From an uncultured Lachnospiraceae bacterium (lineage in GTDB: Bacteria > Bacillota > Clostridia > Lachnospirales > Lachnospiraceae), in NCBI GenBank assembly GCA_945621435.1, contig CALZBR010000023.1, positions 1 to 39,885 of the forward strand: 39,885 nucleotides of DNA, read 5' to 3'. The notes beneath the pieces are model-generated. The model ran no database searches. It was not told where the DNA came from and saw only the letters and a program-made list of their open reading frames with translations. The position numbers and the translations under genes are program-made. The first letter of the stretch is position 1; each line of letters opens with the position of its first letter. Positions 1-8,104 of the stretch are shown here, piece after piece.

Positions 1-33
1 AGTTCTGTGACAGGCAACTAGGTTAGTTGTAAG

Positions 34-162
34 TCAGGCTGAGAGGGGCGCAACAAAATTAGCATTATCAAATTCAAAATGAGGGTCGGCAAAAACAGAA
101 TCGCCAGAAAAACCCTTTATATATTCTTCATATAAGTCAAACGAATAAATCTCTTTTATCAT
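34..162 (-). pseudogene. N-terminal gene fragment, 42 codons, unrecognised
   Basis: An ATG at 162 is preceded by a good ribosome binding site (GGGAG, about 6 bases upstream) and opens a reading frame that reads like real protein (start MIKEIYSFDLYEEY, acidic and aromatic) but stops after 42 residues. Neither the length nor the abrupt end suits a small protein, so I read it as the start of a longer gene cut off by insertion or deletion near base 34. The composition faintly recalls a GNAT acetyltransferase start, but that is a guess. The remainder of 1-300 shows no other frame that I can support. Confidence 0.35.
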
Positions 163-302
163 TTCTTGCTCCCTTCATCCATAAAACAAAAATAAATCAG
201 TTAGACAAATTCAAGTTAGTAAAGCCTGACCTTTGTCTATATTCTCTATACTCTTTGTACCATGACAATAGCAGAAAGAGAAAAACAAACAGGCCCCAGC
301 TA

Positions 303-500
303 TTATTTTGAATTTATTTGATGTTTTTTTAATCTTGCAATTTTTGTATGTAGACTAAATATTCTGAGAGCAATTTCATTCATCTTTTGATACTCCGATT
401 TCAATTCCAAAATTCCGCTTGAACAAAATCGCTGCGCGATGGCCTGCCAAGGCTGTGGCGCAGCTTTTTCTTTTCTTAAATTAAAAAACTGTGGAACCAA
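303..500 (-). pseudogene. 65-codon open frame, probably a remnant
   Basis: This is an open frame of basic, helix-prone sequence with a Lys-rich C-terminus. The only start is a TTG with no ribosome binding site, and a stop codon lies three codons upstream of it. I do not recognise a family. It sits among other broken genes, so it may be the tail of a lost gene, or chance. From 501 to 662 I see nothing that I can support. Confidence 0.2.
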
Positions 501-662
501 GTCCTAATAGTAGTATTGTTAAGTCACCACAACCAACAATCAAACAGGATCGACATTACCACTGCATATGAAAAGATTAGCATCTAACCGTTCTTTTAGC
601 AAGTGGTTTTATTATTCCCAAGGTGCGAATGAACCCTTTGAACAATTCAATCATTGCATCAT

Positions 663-1234
663 CTACAATGATACACATCCAAAGTACTCTTGAATGATCC
701 ATTCAACCGGTTCTATACTTAATGGATTATTTTTCGTCTCATAGGTAGTTATCAATTGTAAAGCAGCATATCAATGATTGCCTCCGACTTAGATCTTAGC
801 ATCTTTCCCTGTGTCTCTTTAATATTCAAGGCTTCCTCATGCTTGTTACACCGTTCGTACGGGGTGTTCTGCCACTCCTTCAATTTTTCATTCATTGGAA
901 CAAAATATTTTTCAAGCAATCGCCGGTATTCGGGATGATACAAAAGTTGCTCCGTTTTTCCTTCTACCGATTGCAATTTTTGCAGAAATGCACAGCATGC
1001 GGAAAGCGCAGTTTCCAATTCTTGTTTTTTGTATGAATAATATTTTTTTACTGCCAGTTTTTCTGCCAAGTCCTTTTCTTTCTTTGAAAGGTAGATCGTT
1101 TCTTCCTGATTTTTAACAAACCATTTATATCGGCTTTCGTTCTTAGCACACCTCAGCTCCCCTTTCGGAAATTTCTTTTCCAAACTGCATATTTTATCAA
1201 GTTCCTTAAGAAGCTGCTCTTTATTTCTTCCCAA
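663..1234 (-). pseudogene. Lachnospiraceae conserved hypothetical with internal deletion
   Basis: The frame from 1234 encodes 160 residues with an early Arg-Tyr-Lys-Trp segment, a tyrosine-rich helical middle, a YHPEYRRLLEKYF segment and then RSKSEAIIDMLLYN before a stop at 752-754. In the family as I remember it, RSKSEA(M/L)I opens a roughly 100-residue nuclease-like C-terminal domain that ends in L(I)TTYETK-NPL. Just past the stop, in another frame from 755 down to 663, the sequence reads LITTYETKNNPLSIEP and runs to a natural stop. The central part of the domain has therefore been deleted and the two ends joined at an AATTG sequence, leaving a frameshifted, presumably dead gene. The start at 1234 has only a weak ribosome binding site. 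The bases from 1235 to 1327 hold no gene or clear terminator. Confidence 0.7.
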
Positions 1235-1327
1235 CTATTTTCTAATCGCCCTAAACTTTCTCCACGCGGGGCTTTTTCCTACTCTTTCCGCTTCCTGACC
1301 CCGGCACCCACTTTACCCGGAACCTTT

Positions 1328-3718
1328 TCAATGCGTTCGCCGCCCATACTTCAATACAGACACTTCACCATCACCAAATAGCACCCGGATGGCCCCGGCT
1401 TCGTCTGTACGCAGCACTTTCGCTCCTGTCTCCTCAAGTCTCATCAAAGTCTCCTCATGGGGATGTCCGTAGCGGTTATTTCGCCCGCAGGATATCACCG
1501 TGATGACCGGTCTTATTTGCTGTAATAATTCCCCGGAAGTTGAACTTCTGCTGCCATGATGAGCACACTTGAGTATTGTCACATCGGTGATACTCCGACT
1601 CTGTAGGTTATCAATCAGTTTCTGTTCCCCCTCTCCTTCCACATCCCCGGTAAATAAAAAGCTCACTCCTCCCAGCTCACCATAGATACACAAGGAATAC
1701 GCATTGGAATTATCCGCACTGTAGCCTTCCTCCGGATGCAGGCATTCAAAATATCCTGCCTTGCACTTCCATTTGTCCCCTGCTTTTAACCACCTAACAT
1801 TTGATTCGGGCTGCCCTTCCCCCGTGCCTGCCTGTCCCAATACTTTCTCAAATTCTTTTCTGCGGCAATCAACAGCTATTGCGGGAAGAACCAATTGACT
1901 GATTTCAATCTGATTCTTTCCCGCCAGATCATATAGTTCTTCGATTCCTTTCATATGATCCTTGTCCGGATGTGAGAGGAACACAGCGTCTAACCGTCGA
2001 ATACCGTAGAATTTCAGACATGGCAAAAGCAAATACTCGCCTACCCCCTGCCGGCTGCTGCTTCCACAATCAATCAGGTAATTCTCACCCGAGACCGTCC
2101 GAATGAGAGCACAATCCCCCTGACCCACATCCAGAAAAACAATTCCGTTGCTCCGGGGTATCCGAATTCCGATTACCAACAGCAAAATCCCAATGCTGCC
2201 CAGACCAACCAAATACTTTATCCGGTTTTGCCTGATGCCGGCCTTTCCCGGCATTTGTTTGAACCCCAAAGCTTTTCTTTTCAAGATCACTACTGCCCCT
2301 GACAGCAAAAGATAATACAACACCATCTGCCAGATTTCAGGTCTCCCCGGATTCCATGTCCGAAAAGACAGCTTATCAAAGAATTCACACAGAATTTCAT
2401 ATCCCTGTAATATTGCCCTGTCAAGAATGGCAATTCCTCCAAATCCCGGCAAAAGACTTACAAATCCGGTAATAAGCAATGGCTTCATAAAGGGGAGCAC
2501 CAGTAAATTGATGATTAAGGAACAGGTTGGAACCTCATAGTAAAACCACAGCTGAATAGGTAAAGTCATCAGGGAAATAGCCAGATTTGCGGCAATAGAG
2601 TTTCTGAATCCCAACAGAGCCCTTCTGAGCCGGATTCGAAATCCGGACTCTCCAAAATACCGGGGAACTATCTTCTCCCTTTTTTCCAGCAGCGGATAGA
2701 TCAATCCTATCCCGGCCACCGCCGTAAAAGAAAGCAGGAATCCGGAATTCTGAAGGTAATATGGATGATACAATACCATTGCCAGTGCCAGAATCCCCAG
2801 TGCCGTCAGCATATCATAGGTCCTCCCGAGAATCTCAGCCAACATCCGAAGCAAATACATACCGATGGAACGACACACAGATACTCCAAATCCGGTCATA
2901 CAGCCATAAAACAGCAATACCAGCCCTCCTGCCAGGGCTGCCGGGATGATAGGGACACCCAGTCGTCTCAACAACTGATACAGTGTCATTCCGAGAATCG
3001 TGATATGCAGGGAAGAGATCGACAGAATATGTAGGATACCGTTCCTCTTATAAAGATTTTTCAATTCCTTATCCATACCCGTCTTCTCTCCAAGCAGCAG
3101 AGCGCACATTACCTGCGCTGTCTCCTCCGGAAGATACGACCTTATACGCTTCGCGAGAACCTTCCTCAACCGGAAAGCAGCCTCCCGCACCGGCCATCTG
3201 CCGTTGTCATGCCATAAAAGCTTTGTGTTTTTCATCCGCCCATAGACCCCGATCGAGCGATAGTAGACAAAGGCATCAAATTCTCCGGGATTGGATGCGC
3301 TCTCATATTCATAGTAAGCTCCTGTGACTACAATCTGACACCCCATAGGAAGTTCCTCAGGCGCCTCTTCAAATTCGCAGATGATCTTACCCTGATATTT
3401 TGAGAGCATTTGAATATTCATGTGATTGGGATTCTCTTGATTGGAACCTAACTGATTTGATATTTTTTCGTTGAAATCATGATTCAGATGATCAGAATTT
3501 AGAATTGTGACTGAATCCAGCCAGATTTTTGTTTCCTCTTTATGACAAATTTGTCCGCTGAAACAGATTGTCTGTTTTGTCCCTGAAGGTACGTTTTCTT
3601 CCGACACCCCAAACGGATAACAGACCGAATCCGCCGGGGGATCAAAGCCCCCCAGCATCAGATTGATCCATGCCACAGCAACCAACAGTATTGTCACCGC
3701 AAACAGCGGTCTCTTCAT
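1328..3718 (-). CDS. comEC: ComEC/Rec2 DNA-uptake channel protein
   Basis: This 796-residue polytopic membrane protein forms the channel that carries single-stranded DNA across the cytoplasmic membrane during natural transformation. The N-terminus has a membrane segment and a soluble DUF4131-like region. The Competence core follows with many hydrophobic helices (about residues 200-500). The C-terminal third is a metallo-beta-lactamase-like domain with VFLDVGQGDC, the metal-binding HPDKDH at about 583-588 and AHHGS at about 720, so the putative nuclease site looks intact. The length is usual for full ComEC. It starts 3 bases after the stop of the GerMN gene, with GGAG inside that gene's end as its ribosome binding site, which indicates translational coupling. 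It is the last gene of the operon that begins with comEA. Confidence 0.93.
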   Translation of the reverse strand: MKRPLFAVTILLVAVAWINLMLGGFDPPADSVCYPFGVSEENVPSGTKQTICFSGQICHKEETKIWLDSVTILNSDHLNHDFNEKISNQLGSNQENPNHMNIQMLSKYQGKIICEFEEAPEELPMGCQIVVTGAYYEYESASNPGEFDAFVYYRSIGVYGRMKNTKLLWHDNGRWPVREAAFRLRKVLAKRIRSYLPEETAQVMCALLLGEKTGMDKELKNLYKRNGILHILSISSLHITILGMTLYQLLRRLGVPIIPAALAGGLVLLFYGCMTGFGVSVCRSIGMYLLRMLAEILGRTYDMLTALGILALAMVLYHPYYLQNSGFLLSFTAVAGIGLIYPLLEKREKIVPRYFGESGFRIRLRRALLGFRNSIAANLAISLMTLPIQLWFYYEVPTCSLIINLLVLPFMKPLLITGFVSLLPGFGGIAILDRAILQGYEILCEFFDKLSFRTWNPGRPEIWQMVLYYLLLSGAVVILKRKALGFKQMPGKAGIRQNRIKYLVGLGSIGILLLVIGIRIPRSNGIVFLDVGQGDCALIRTVSGENYLIDCGSSSRQGVGEYLLLPCLKFYGIRRLDAVFLSHPDKDHMKGIEELYDLAGKNQIEISQLVLPAIAVDCRRKEFEKVLGQAGTGEGQPESNVRWLKAGDKWKCKAGYFECLHPEEGYSADNSNAYSLCIYGELGGVSFLFTGDVEGEGEQKLIDNLQSRSITDVTILKCAHHGSRSSTSGELLQQIRPVITVISCGRNNRYGHPHEETLMRLEETGAKVLRTDEAGAIRVLFGDGEVSVLKYGRRTH

Positions 3719-3721
3719 AGT

Positions 3722-4639
3722 CTATTTCTCCAAAGTAATAACGATGTCCAGATTTCTCTCGAAAGTTGACGTTGTAAATACAGACGGAACTTCACCATTG
3801 ATCAAAATCTGAACTTTGTTGATATTGTTCAATTCTACCAGGGAATTCACGATAGAGTAGATCGTGCAATCCATCGTTACATTGTTCGTGCCTGTGAGGA
3901 ATCCTGCGTCCAGATTTACATAGCATATACCGTCCTTGGTCATTATACTAATTATTTTTGTAGCCGGATTGACAGTTGGATAAAGTCCCGGCACCTGTCC
4001 ACTCGGACCGGCCAGCAGCTCCTCCACCACAAATCTCTCCAAGGGCGTACTGGTGGCATAATATTTCTCCCTATAAGCGGCAATTAATTTTGTACCCGAC
4101 TCATCTGCAAAATAAAGCTTTATTTTCGCCAGTTCGTAAGTATTGATCTCGCTGCCGTCATTATCAATGAACTGATCTGCACTCATCCATCCAACCGTAT
4201 TCCCCAGACAGTCATACAGCGGGTCCCCATCCACATTGATTCCAACATAGTGAACTTCCTCTAACTGGGTCAATGTCCTGGTTAACGCCGCACGTACGAG
4301 AACCTCTGTTGTAACAGACATATGTTTATAGTCTGCGTCTACACAGAGTAAGACCTTCCCATCTTCCAATGTCACATCCAGCACCTGAAACCCCATGGAA
4401 AGAGGTGCTTTATACTCCAATTTTTCAGGATTCTCACTGAGACATCGGATTAACTCCTGTAACCGTTCCTCGACAGTGCTTCCCCGAAGACTTCGGGTAT
4501 GCATCTCTACCTTCGTCTCTTCCCTGCTCAGATAATATACCTGTACCTGATAACCGGCCTCATCCGGTTTCTTTCCGCAACCGGCAAACATTCCCGCAAG
4601 TAGAAATCCGATCAATACATAAACAATTATTTTACGCAT
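3722..4639 (-). CDS. GerMN-domain lipoprotein
   Basis: This is a secreted lipoprotein of 305 residues. It has a signal peptide with lipobox FAGC (Cys21) and two repeats of the GerMN domain, about residues 30-150 and 175-300, the second carrying the LLAGPS and YVNLDAGF segments typical of the fold. GerMN is named after the spore germination and sporulation protein GerM, and is also found in lipoproteins paired with envelope sensor kinases such as LpqB next to MtrB. Here it follows a histidine kinase by 15 bases, so a role as an extracytoplasmic partner of that kinase is a reasonable inference. I chose the ATG at 4639 because AGAGG lies 6 bases upstream; an in-frame TTG at 4645 is less likely. 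The ligand is unknown. Confidence 0.85.
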   Translation of the reverse strand: MRKIIVYVLIGFLLAGMFAGCGKKPDEAGYQVQVYYLSREETKVEMHTRSLRGSTVEERLQELIRCLSENPEKLEYKAPLSMGFQVLDVTLEDGKVLLCVDADYKHMSVTTEVLVRAALTRTLTQLEEVHYVGINVDGDPLYDCLGNTVGWMSADQFIDNDGSEINTYELAKIKLYFADESGTKLIAAYREKYYATSTPLERFVVEELLAGPSGQVPGLYPTVNPATKIISIMTKDGICYVNLDAGFLTGTNNVTMDCTIYSIVNSLVELNNINKVQILINGEVPSVFTTSTFERNLDIVITLEK

Positions 4640-4654
4640 TTTCAACCTCTTATT

Positions 4655-6157
4655 TTATACCGTCTGACCGGGATTGACCGCCACATAGTTCAACGGTATT
4701 TTCACTGTAAAGCAGGAGCCTTCCCCCTCGACACTATTCACGGTAATCACCCCTCTGTGCATCAAAACGGCGTTACGTGTGATAGCCAGTCCCAATCCGG
4801 TACCCCCGATATCCTTGGAATGAGATTTATCTACCCGGTAAAATCTTTCATAAATATGTACCAGAGAATCTTCCGGGATTCCGATTCCCGAATCACTGAC
4901 CTGAAAGGTAAAAAACTGGTGATCTGCGTCCAGCTCCACCTTAACCCAACCATGCTCTTTGTTATATTTAATCGCGTTTTCCACAAGATTGGTCATAATC
5001 AGGGTAAGCTTAACTTCATCCACCTCAGCCGTCACCTGGCGCATGCTCTCAAATACCAGTTCCACATCTCTTTTTCGGGCAATAGGTCGCAATCTTTTGA
5101 GAATCAATTCGGTCAGATCATTGATGTTAAGTGCAACCACATTCAATTCCTGGGCGGATTTATCCATCTTTACCAAGGCAAGTAAATCTGTTATGATTCT
5201 GTTTTCTCTGTCTATTTCCGAGACTATATCATCCATGAATTCCCGATAAAGCTCCACAGGTGCATTTTCCTGCATCAAAAGGGAATCAGCCAATACTTTG
5301 ATCGATGTCATGGGAGTCTTCAGTTCATGAGACACATTGGCCACAAATTCCTGACGCGATTGATCCAATGCTCTCATACGACCCAGAAGCTGATTGAAGG
5401 CATCTACAATATGTACGGTTTCCACATAATCCGGTACCGAAATCAAATCGTCACTATAGCCTGCTTTTACCTCATTGATAGCGTCGGTTATTCTGTTGAA
5501 AGGTCTGGTCAATAAAGTTGACAAAACCAACGCCATTGCCACAATTCCTATGATCATAAGACATTCCAGGATGATTGCTTTTCGGTTCAACACGTCAATA
5601 ATCCCCAGAATAGCATCATTTGAAATACTGGTAAGCATCACACCTACAATCGTATCAGAATTGTCCTGATTGTTATGATTGGTGATAGGTGTGGTCATCT
5701 CAATGTAGCCATGTCTTTTGTCATAGTGATAACTGCTTTCTCCCCGAAAGCATTTAATCACCTCTTCTGAAATAATAGTCTTTCCCTTACTGAGGTCATA
5801 GGTATCCGTTATAACCTTGAGCCCTGAATTGATCACCATAACACGGCCTTCGTAAAGATTCGATATCATTTCCAGCTCTGCCCTGATTACCTCAGGTGCG
5901 GTGCCATAACTGACTTCCTCTTGTTTATTTGTTTGGAAATAGTTGTTACTTAACAGATGATTTCCTATGATTGTAAGCTGTGTCTGAACTGTTGCCACGC
6001 GTTGTTCCACAACTTTTTTCTCATAGTTGCTCAAGATACCGTAGCGCATAAGGACACCGGGGATTATGCCTACGACAAGTATGATAATAAAGATGCGCGC
6101 CTGAAGGCTACGCATGGAAAAAAGAGATTTCAATCCTCCCCAAAGCTTTGTCCACAT
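4655..6157 (-). CDS. membrane sensor histidine kinase
   Basis: This 500-residue kinase has a membrane helix at about 20-40, an extracytoplasmic sensor of about 150 residues, a second helix at about 193-215 and a HAMP linker. The dimerisation domain follows with the phospho-acceptor His277 in FVANVSHELKTPM. The ATP-binding domain has the N box NLVENAIKYN, DSGIGIPED and GGTGLGLAI. All catalytic boxes look intact. The layout (long outside loop, HAMP, no PAS domain visible) resembles PhoR/ResE-type kinases. It lies 25 bases downstream of its response regulator and directly before the GerMN lipoprotein, all in one operon with comEA and comEC. AAAGGA upstream of the ATG supports the start. The signal is not evident. 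Confidence 0.92.
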   Translation of the reverse strand: MWTKLWGGLKSLFSMRSLQARIFIIILVVGIIPGVLMRYGILSNYEKKVVEQRVATVQTQLTIIGNHLLSNNYFQTNKQEEVSYGTAPEVIRAELEMISNLYEGRVMVINSGLKVITDTYDLSKGKTIISEEVIKCFRGESSYHYDKRHGYIEMTTPITNHNNQDNSDTIVGVMLTSISNDAILGIIDVLNRKAIILECLMIIGIVAMALVLSTLLTRPFNRITDAINEVKAGYSDDLISVPDYVETVHIVDAFNQLLGRMRALDQSRQEFVANVSHELKTPMTSIKVLADSLLMQENAPVELYREFMDDIVSEIDRENRIITDLLALVKMDKSAQELNVVALNINDLTELILKRLRPIARKRDVELVFESMRQVTAEVDEVKLTLIMTNLVENAIKYNKEHGWVKVELDADHQFFTFQVSDSGIGIPEDSLVHIYERFYRVDKSHSKDIGGTGLGLAITRNAVLMHRGVITVNSVEGEGSCFTVKIPLNYVAVNPGQTV

Positions 6158-6182
6158 ATAGATATTCCTTTAGCTTGTTTCT

Positions 6183-6887
6183 TTACTTGTTCAAAAAATA
6201 GTAACCCACGCCCCACTTGGTGTGTACATACCTTGGGTCACTGGGATTCTCCTCAATCTTCTCACGCAGTCTTCTGATGTGAACATCCACAGTCCTGGCA
6301 TCTCCCGGGTAATCAGTTCCCCAGACAAGTTGAAGAAGGCTCTCGCGGCTGTATACCCTGTCAGGATTTCTCATAAGGAGCTCCAATACCTCAAACTCCT
6401 TTGCGGTCAGTCCGATTTCTTTTCCCTTTATGTATACTCTTCTTCCCTCACAGTCCAGTTTCATGTCGCCAATCTCCACTACCCGGGAAGTAACCTGCGT
6501 TTCTCCCTGTGTGTGTCGAGGCTCTGTTCTTCTCATGATTGCCTTGATACGTGCCTTTACCTCCAGAATATTAAAAGGCTTTGTGATGTAATCATCCGCA
6601 CCGTATTCCAATCCCAGAATCTTGTCCATATCTTCACCCTTGGCAGTCAGCATGATGATCGGAACATTGGAAAATTCTCTGATTTGCTGACATACTTCAT
6701 ATCCGGTAAGCCTGGGCAGCATCACATCCAGCAAAATAATGTCATAGTGATTGGTTCTGGCAAGTTCAAGCGCTTCTTCTCCGTCATATGCACAGTCTAC
6801 CTGCATTTCGTCCTGTTCCAGACTGAAACGAATGCCTTTTACAATCAGTTTTTCATCATCAACGATTAACGCTCTCTTTCCTGCCAT
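6183..6887 (-). CDS. OmpR/PhoB-family response regulator
   Basis: This 234-residue regulator has a receiver domain with the acidic pair DDE near the start, phospho-acceptor Asp54 (LLDVMLP), Thr81 and Lys103 (ITKPF), joined to a C-terminal winged-helix DNA-binding domain with GLTAKEFEVLELL and TVDVHIRRLREKI. It is the cognate partner of the histidine kinase downstream. It sits between comEA and the kinase, so the system is transcribed from the comEA promoter unless an internal one exists. Whether it controls its own operon is not shown by the sequence; the target sites would be direct repeats that I could not identify with confidence. Confidence 0.93.
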   Translation of the reverse strand: MAGKRALIVDDEKLIVKGIRFSLEQDEMQVDCAYDGEEALELARTNHYDIILLDVMLPRLTGYEVCQQIREFSNVPIIMLTAKGEDMDKILGLEYGADDYITKPFNILEVKARIKAIMRRTEPRHTQGETQVTSRVVEIGDMKLDCEGRRVYIKGKEIGLTAKEFEVLELLMRNPDRVYSRESLLQLVWGTDYPGDARTVDVHIRRLREKIEENPSDPRYVHTKWGVGYYFLNK

Positions 6888-6910
6888 AGTACCTATATCC
6901 TTTCAGATGC

Positions 6911-7537
6911 TTAATCCACTTTGATCCTGTCCTTTATCTTATTGTAAACACTGGTCTTGATACCGGAAACCTTCATGATATCTTCACAGGTCTGAAAACC
7001 GCCGGCATTCTCCCGATAATGAATAATATCCAATGCCCTGGATTCTCCAATCCCCGGTAAACTACATAATTCCTCTACAGAAGCTGTATTAATATTGACC
7101 CGGCCATCACTTTCTTCCGCCTCCGCAGCCGGCAGCACTTCCCCCTGAGCCGGAAAATATAATTTCTGCCCATCCGCTACCTTCGCTGCCAGATTCACAT
7201 ATTCTCTGTCAGCCTCTTCCGTATATCCTCCGGCAGCCTCCAGTGCCTCACCTGCACGACTTCCCTCTTCCAATACATAGACGCCGGGAGTCTGCACGCA
7301 ACCACAGACATATACATACACGCTCTCGGACAGGTTCTCTTTCCTTCCGTCGACTTTGTCATACCCGGAACCTGATTCCATGGAACCGGTGTCTATCATT
7401 GCCTGCCCACTTTGTGACTGTTCTTCTCCCTGTGCATACCCAATCGGAATCATGGTCTCCCCGGAAGCACCACACCCGGACATGGTCAGGGTTAACAGGA
7501 GTACAAAAACAGCATATTCTCTTTGCATAATCATCAT
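6911..7537 (-). CDS. comEA: ComEA-family DNA-binding lipoprotein
   Basis: This 208-residue exported protein has an SLBB-type domain (SVYVYVCGCVQTPGVYVL to LYFPAQGE, about residues 67-135) and a C-terminal helix-hairpin-helix domain (VNINTASVEELCSLPGIGE). That is the domain order of ComEA, which binds incoming double-stranded DNA and hands it to ComEC. The N-terminus ends in TMSGC (Cys22 from the first Met), which looks like a lipobox, so it may be lipid-anchored where most ComEA proteins keep an uncut membrane helix. Three near start codons (7537, 7534, 7528) are possible; GTGAGGG best fits the second. It is the first gene of the operon, with a strong promoter at 7581-7609. No comEB or late competence genes are linked here. 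Confidence 0.87.
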   Translation of the reverse strand: MMIMQREYAVFVLLLTLTMSGCGASGETMIPIGYAQGEEQSQSGQAMIDTGSMESGSGYDKVDGRKENLSESVYVYVCGCVQTPGVYVLEEGSRAGEALEAAGGYTEEADREYVNLAAKVADGQKLYFPAQGEVLPAAEAEESDGRVNINTASVEELCSLPGIGESRALDIIHYRENAGGFQTCEDIMKVSGIKTSVYNKIKDRIKVD

Positions 7538-7580
7538 AGTCCCTCACTTTCAGGGATTGCCTCTCTATGCTGACTCCCTC

Positions 7581-7609
7581 ATTGTAATAGAATTGTAACA
7601 TTTTGACAA
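7581..7609 (-). promoter_or_regulatory. sigma-A promoter of the comEA-comEC operon
   Basis: On the minus strand, -35 TTGTCA (7604-7609) and -10 TACAAT (7581-7586) are separated by 17 bases. Transcription would start near 7574, about 37 bases before comEA. It begins right after the stop codon of the DMT transporter gene, so the comEA operon has its own start. Confidence 0.65.
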
Positions 7610-7610
7610 G

Positions 7611-8042
7611 CTATTTCCACTTAAAAATAATGATTCCAATGATTGTCAAAACCATTCCCACTACCTTTCTCCACTCCAGAGGCTGTTTCTCCACTCCAAA
7701 CCATCCCAGAAGCTCAATCACATAAGCCACCAGAAGCTGCGCCACTACAATCAGCATGACTGCCTTCGCCGGTCCCAGCGTCTCCATACTCTTGATGACC
7801 GTATAAGTGATAAATGCTCCGATTGCTCCCCCAAGCAACATATACTTAGGCTGTACCTCAAATATCTGCATCAGATTACTTCTGTCTGTAAGAAGCCATG
7901 CTCCAAAGCAGACGCCCAACGCAGTCAACTGCACAAAAGCACTTGCCGCCCAGACAGAAGACGCCTTGGTAACCTGCGTATTAAATACTCCCTGTACACT
8001 CATAAGTGCACCGGAAAGCAATGCAATTAAAAAACCAATCAT
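7611..8042 (-). CDS. DMT-superfamily transporter, DUF606 (YdcZ) type
   Basis: This is a small membrane protein of 143 residues with four to five hydrophobic helices and the family signature near the start (GALMSVQGVFNTQVTK), followed by a second GGAIGAF helix and a C-terminal VVGMVLTIIGIIIF. DUF606 proteins are half-size members of the drug/metabolite transporter superfamily and probably act as dimers; substrates are unknown. I chose the ATG at 8042 because AAAGGAGAG lies about 8 bases upstream; the in-frame codon at 8063 has no such site. It follows the solute-binding protein by 62 bases, with no terminator visible between them. Confidence 0.85.
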   Translation of the reverse strand: MIGFLIALLSGALMSVQGVFNTQVTKASSVWAASAFVQLTALGVCFGAWLLTDRSNLMQIFEVQPKYMLLGGAIGAFITYTVIKSMETLGPAKAVMLIVVAQLLVAYVIELLGWFGVEKQPLEWRKVVGMVLTIIGIIIFKWK

Positions 8043-8104
8043 TGGATACTCTCCTTTCGTCACAATAGGATATCCTTTGATTGGTTTATTTATGCAAAAA
8101 AACT

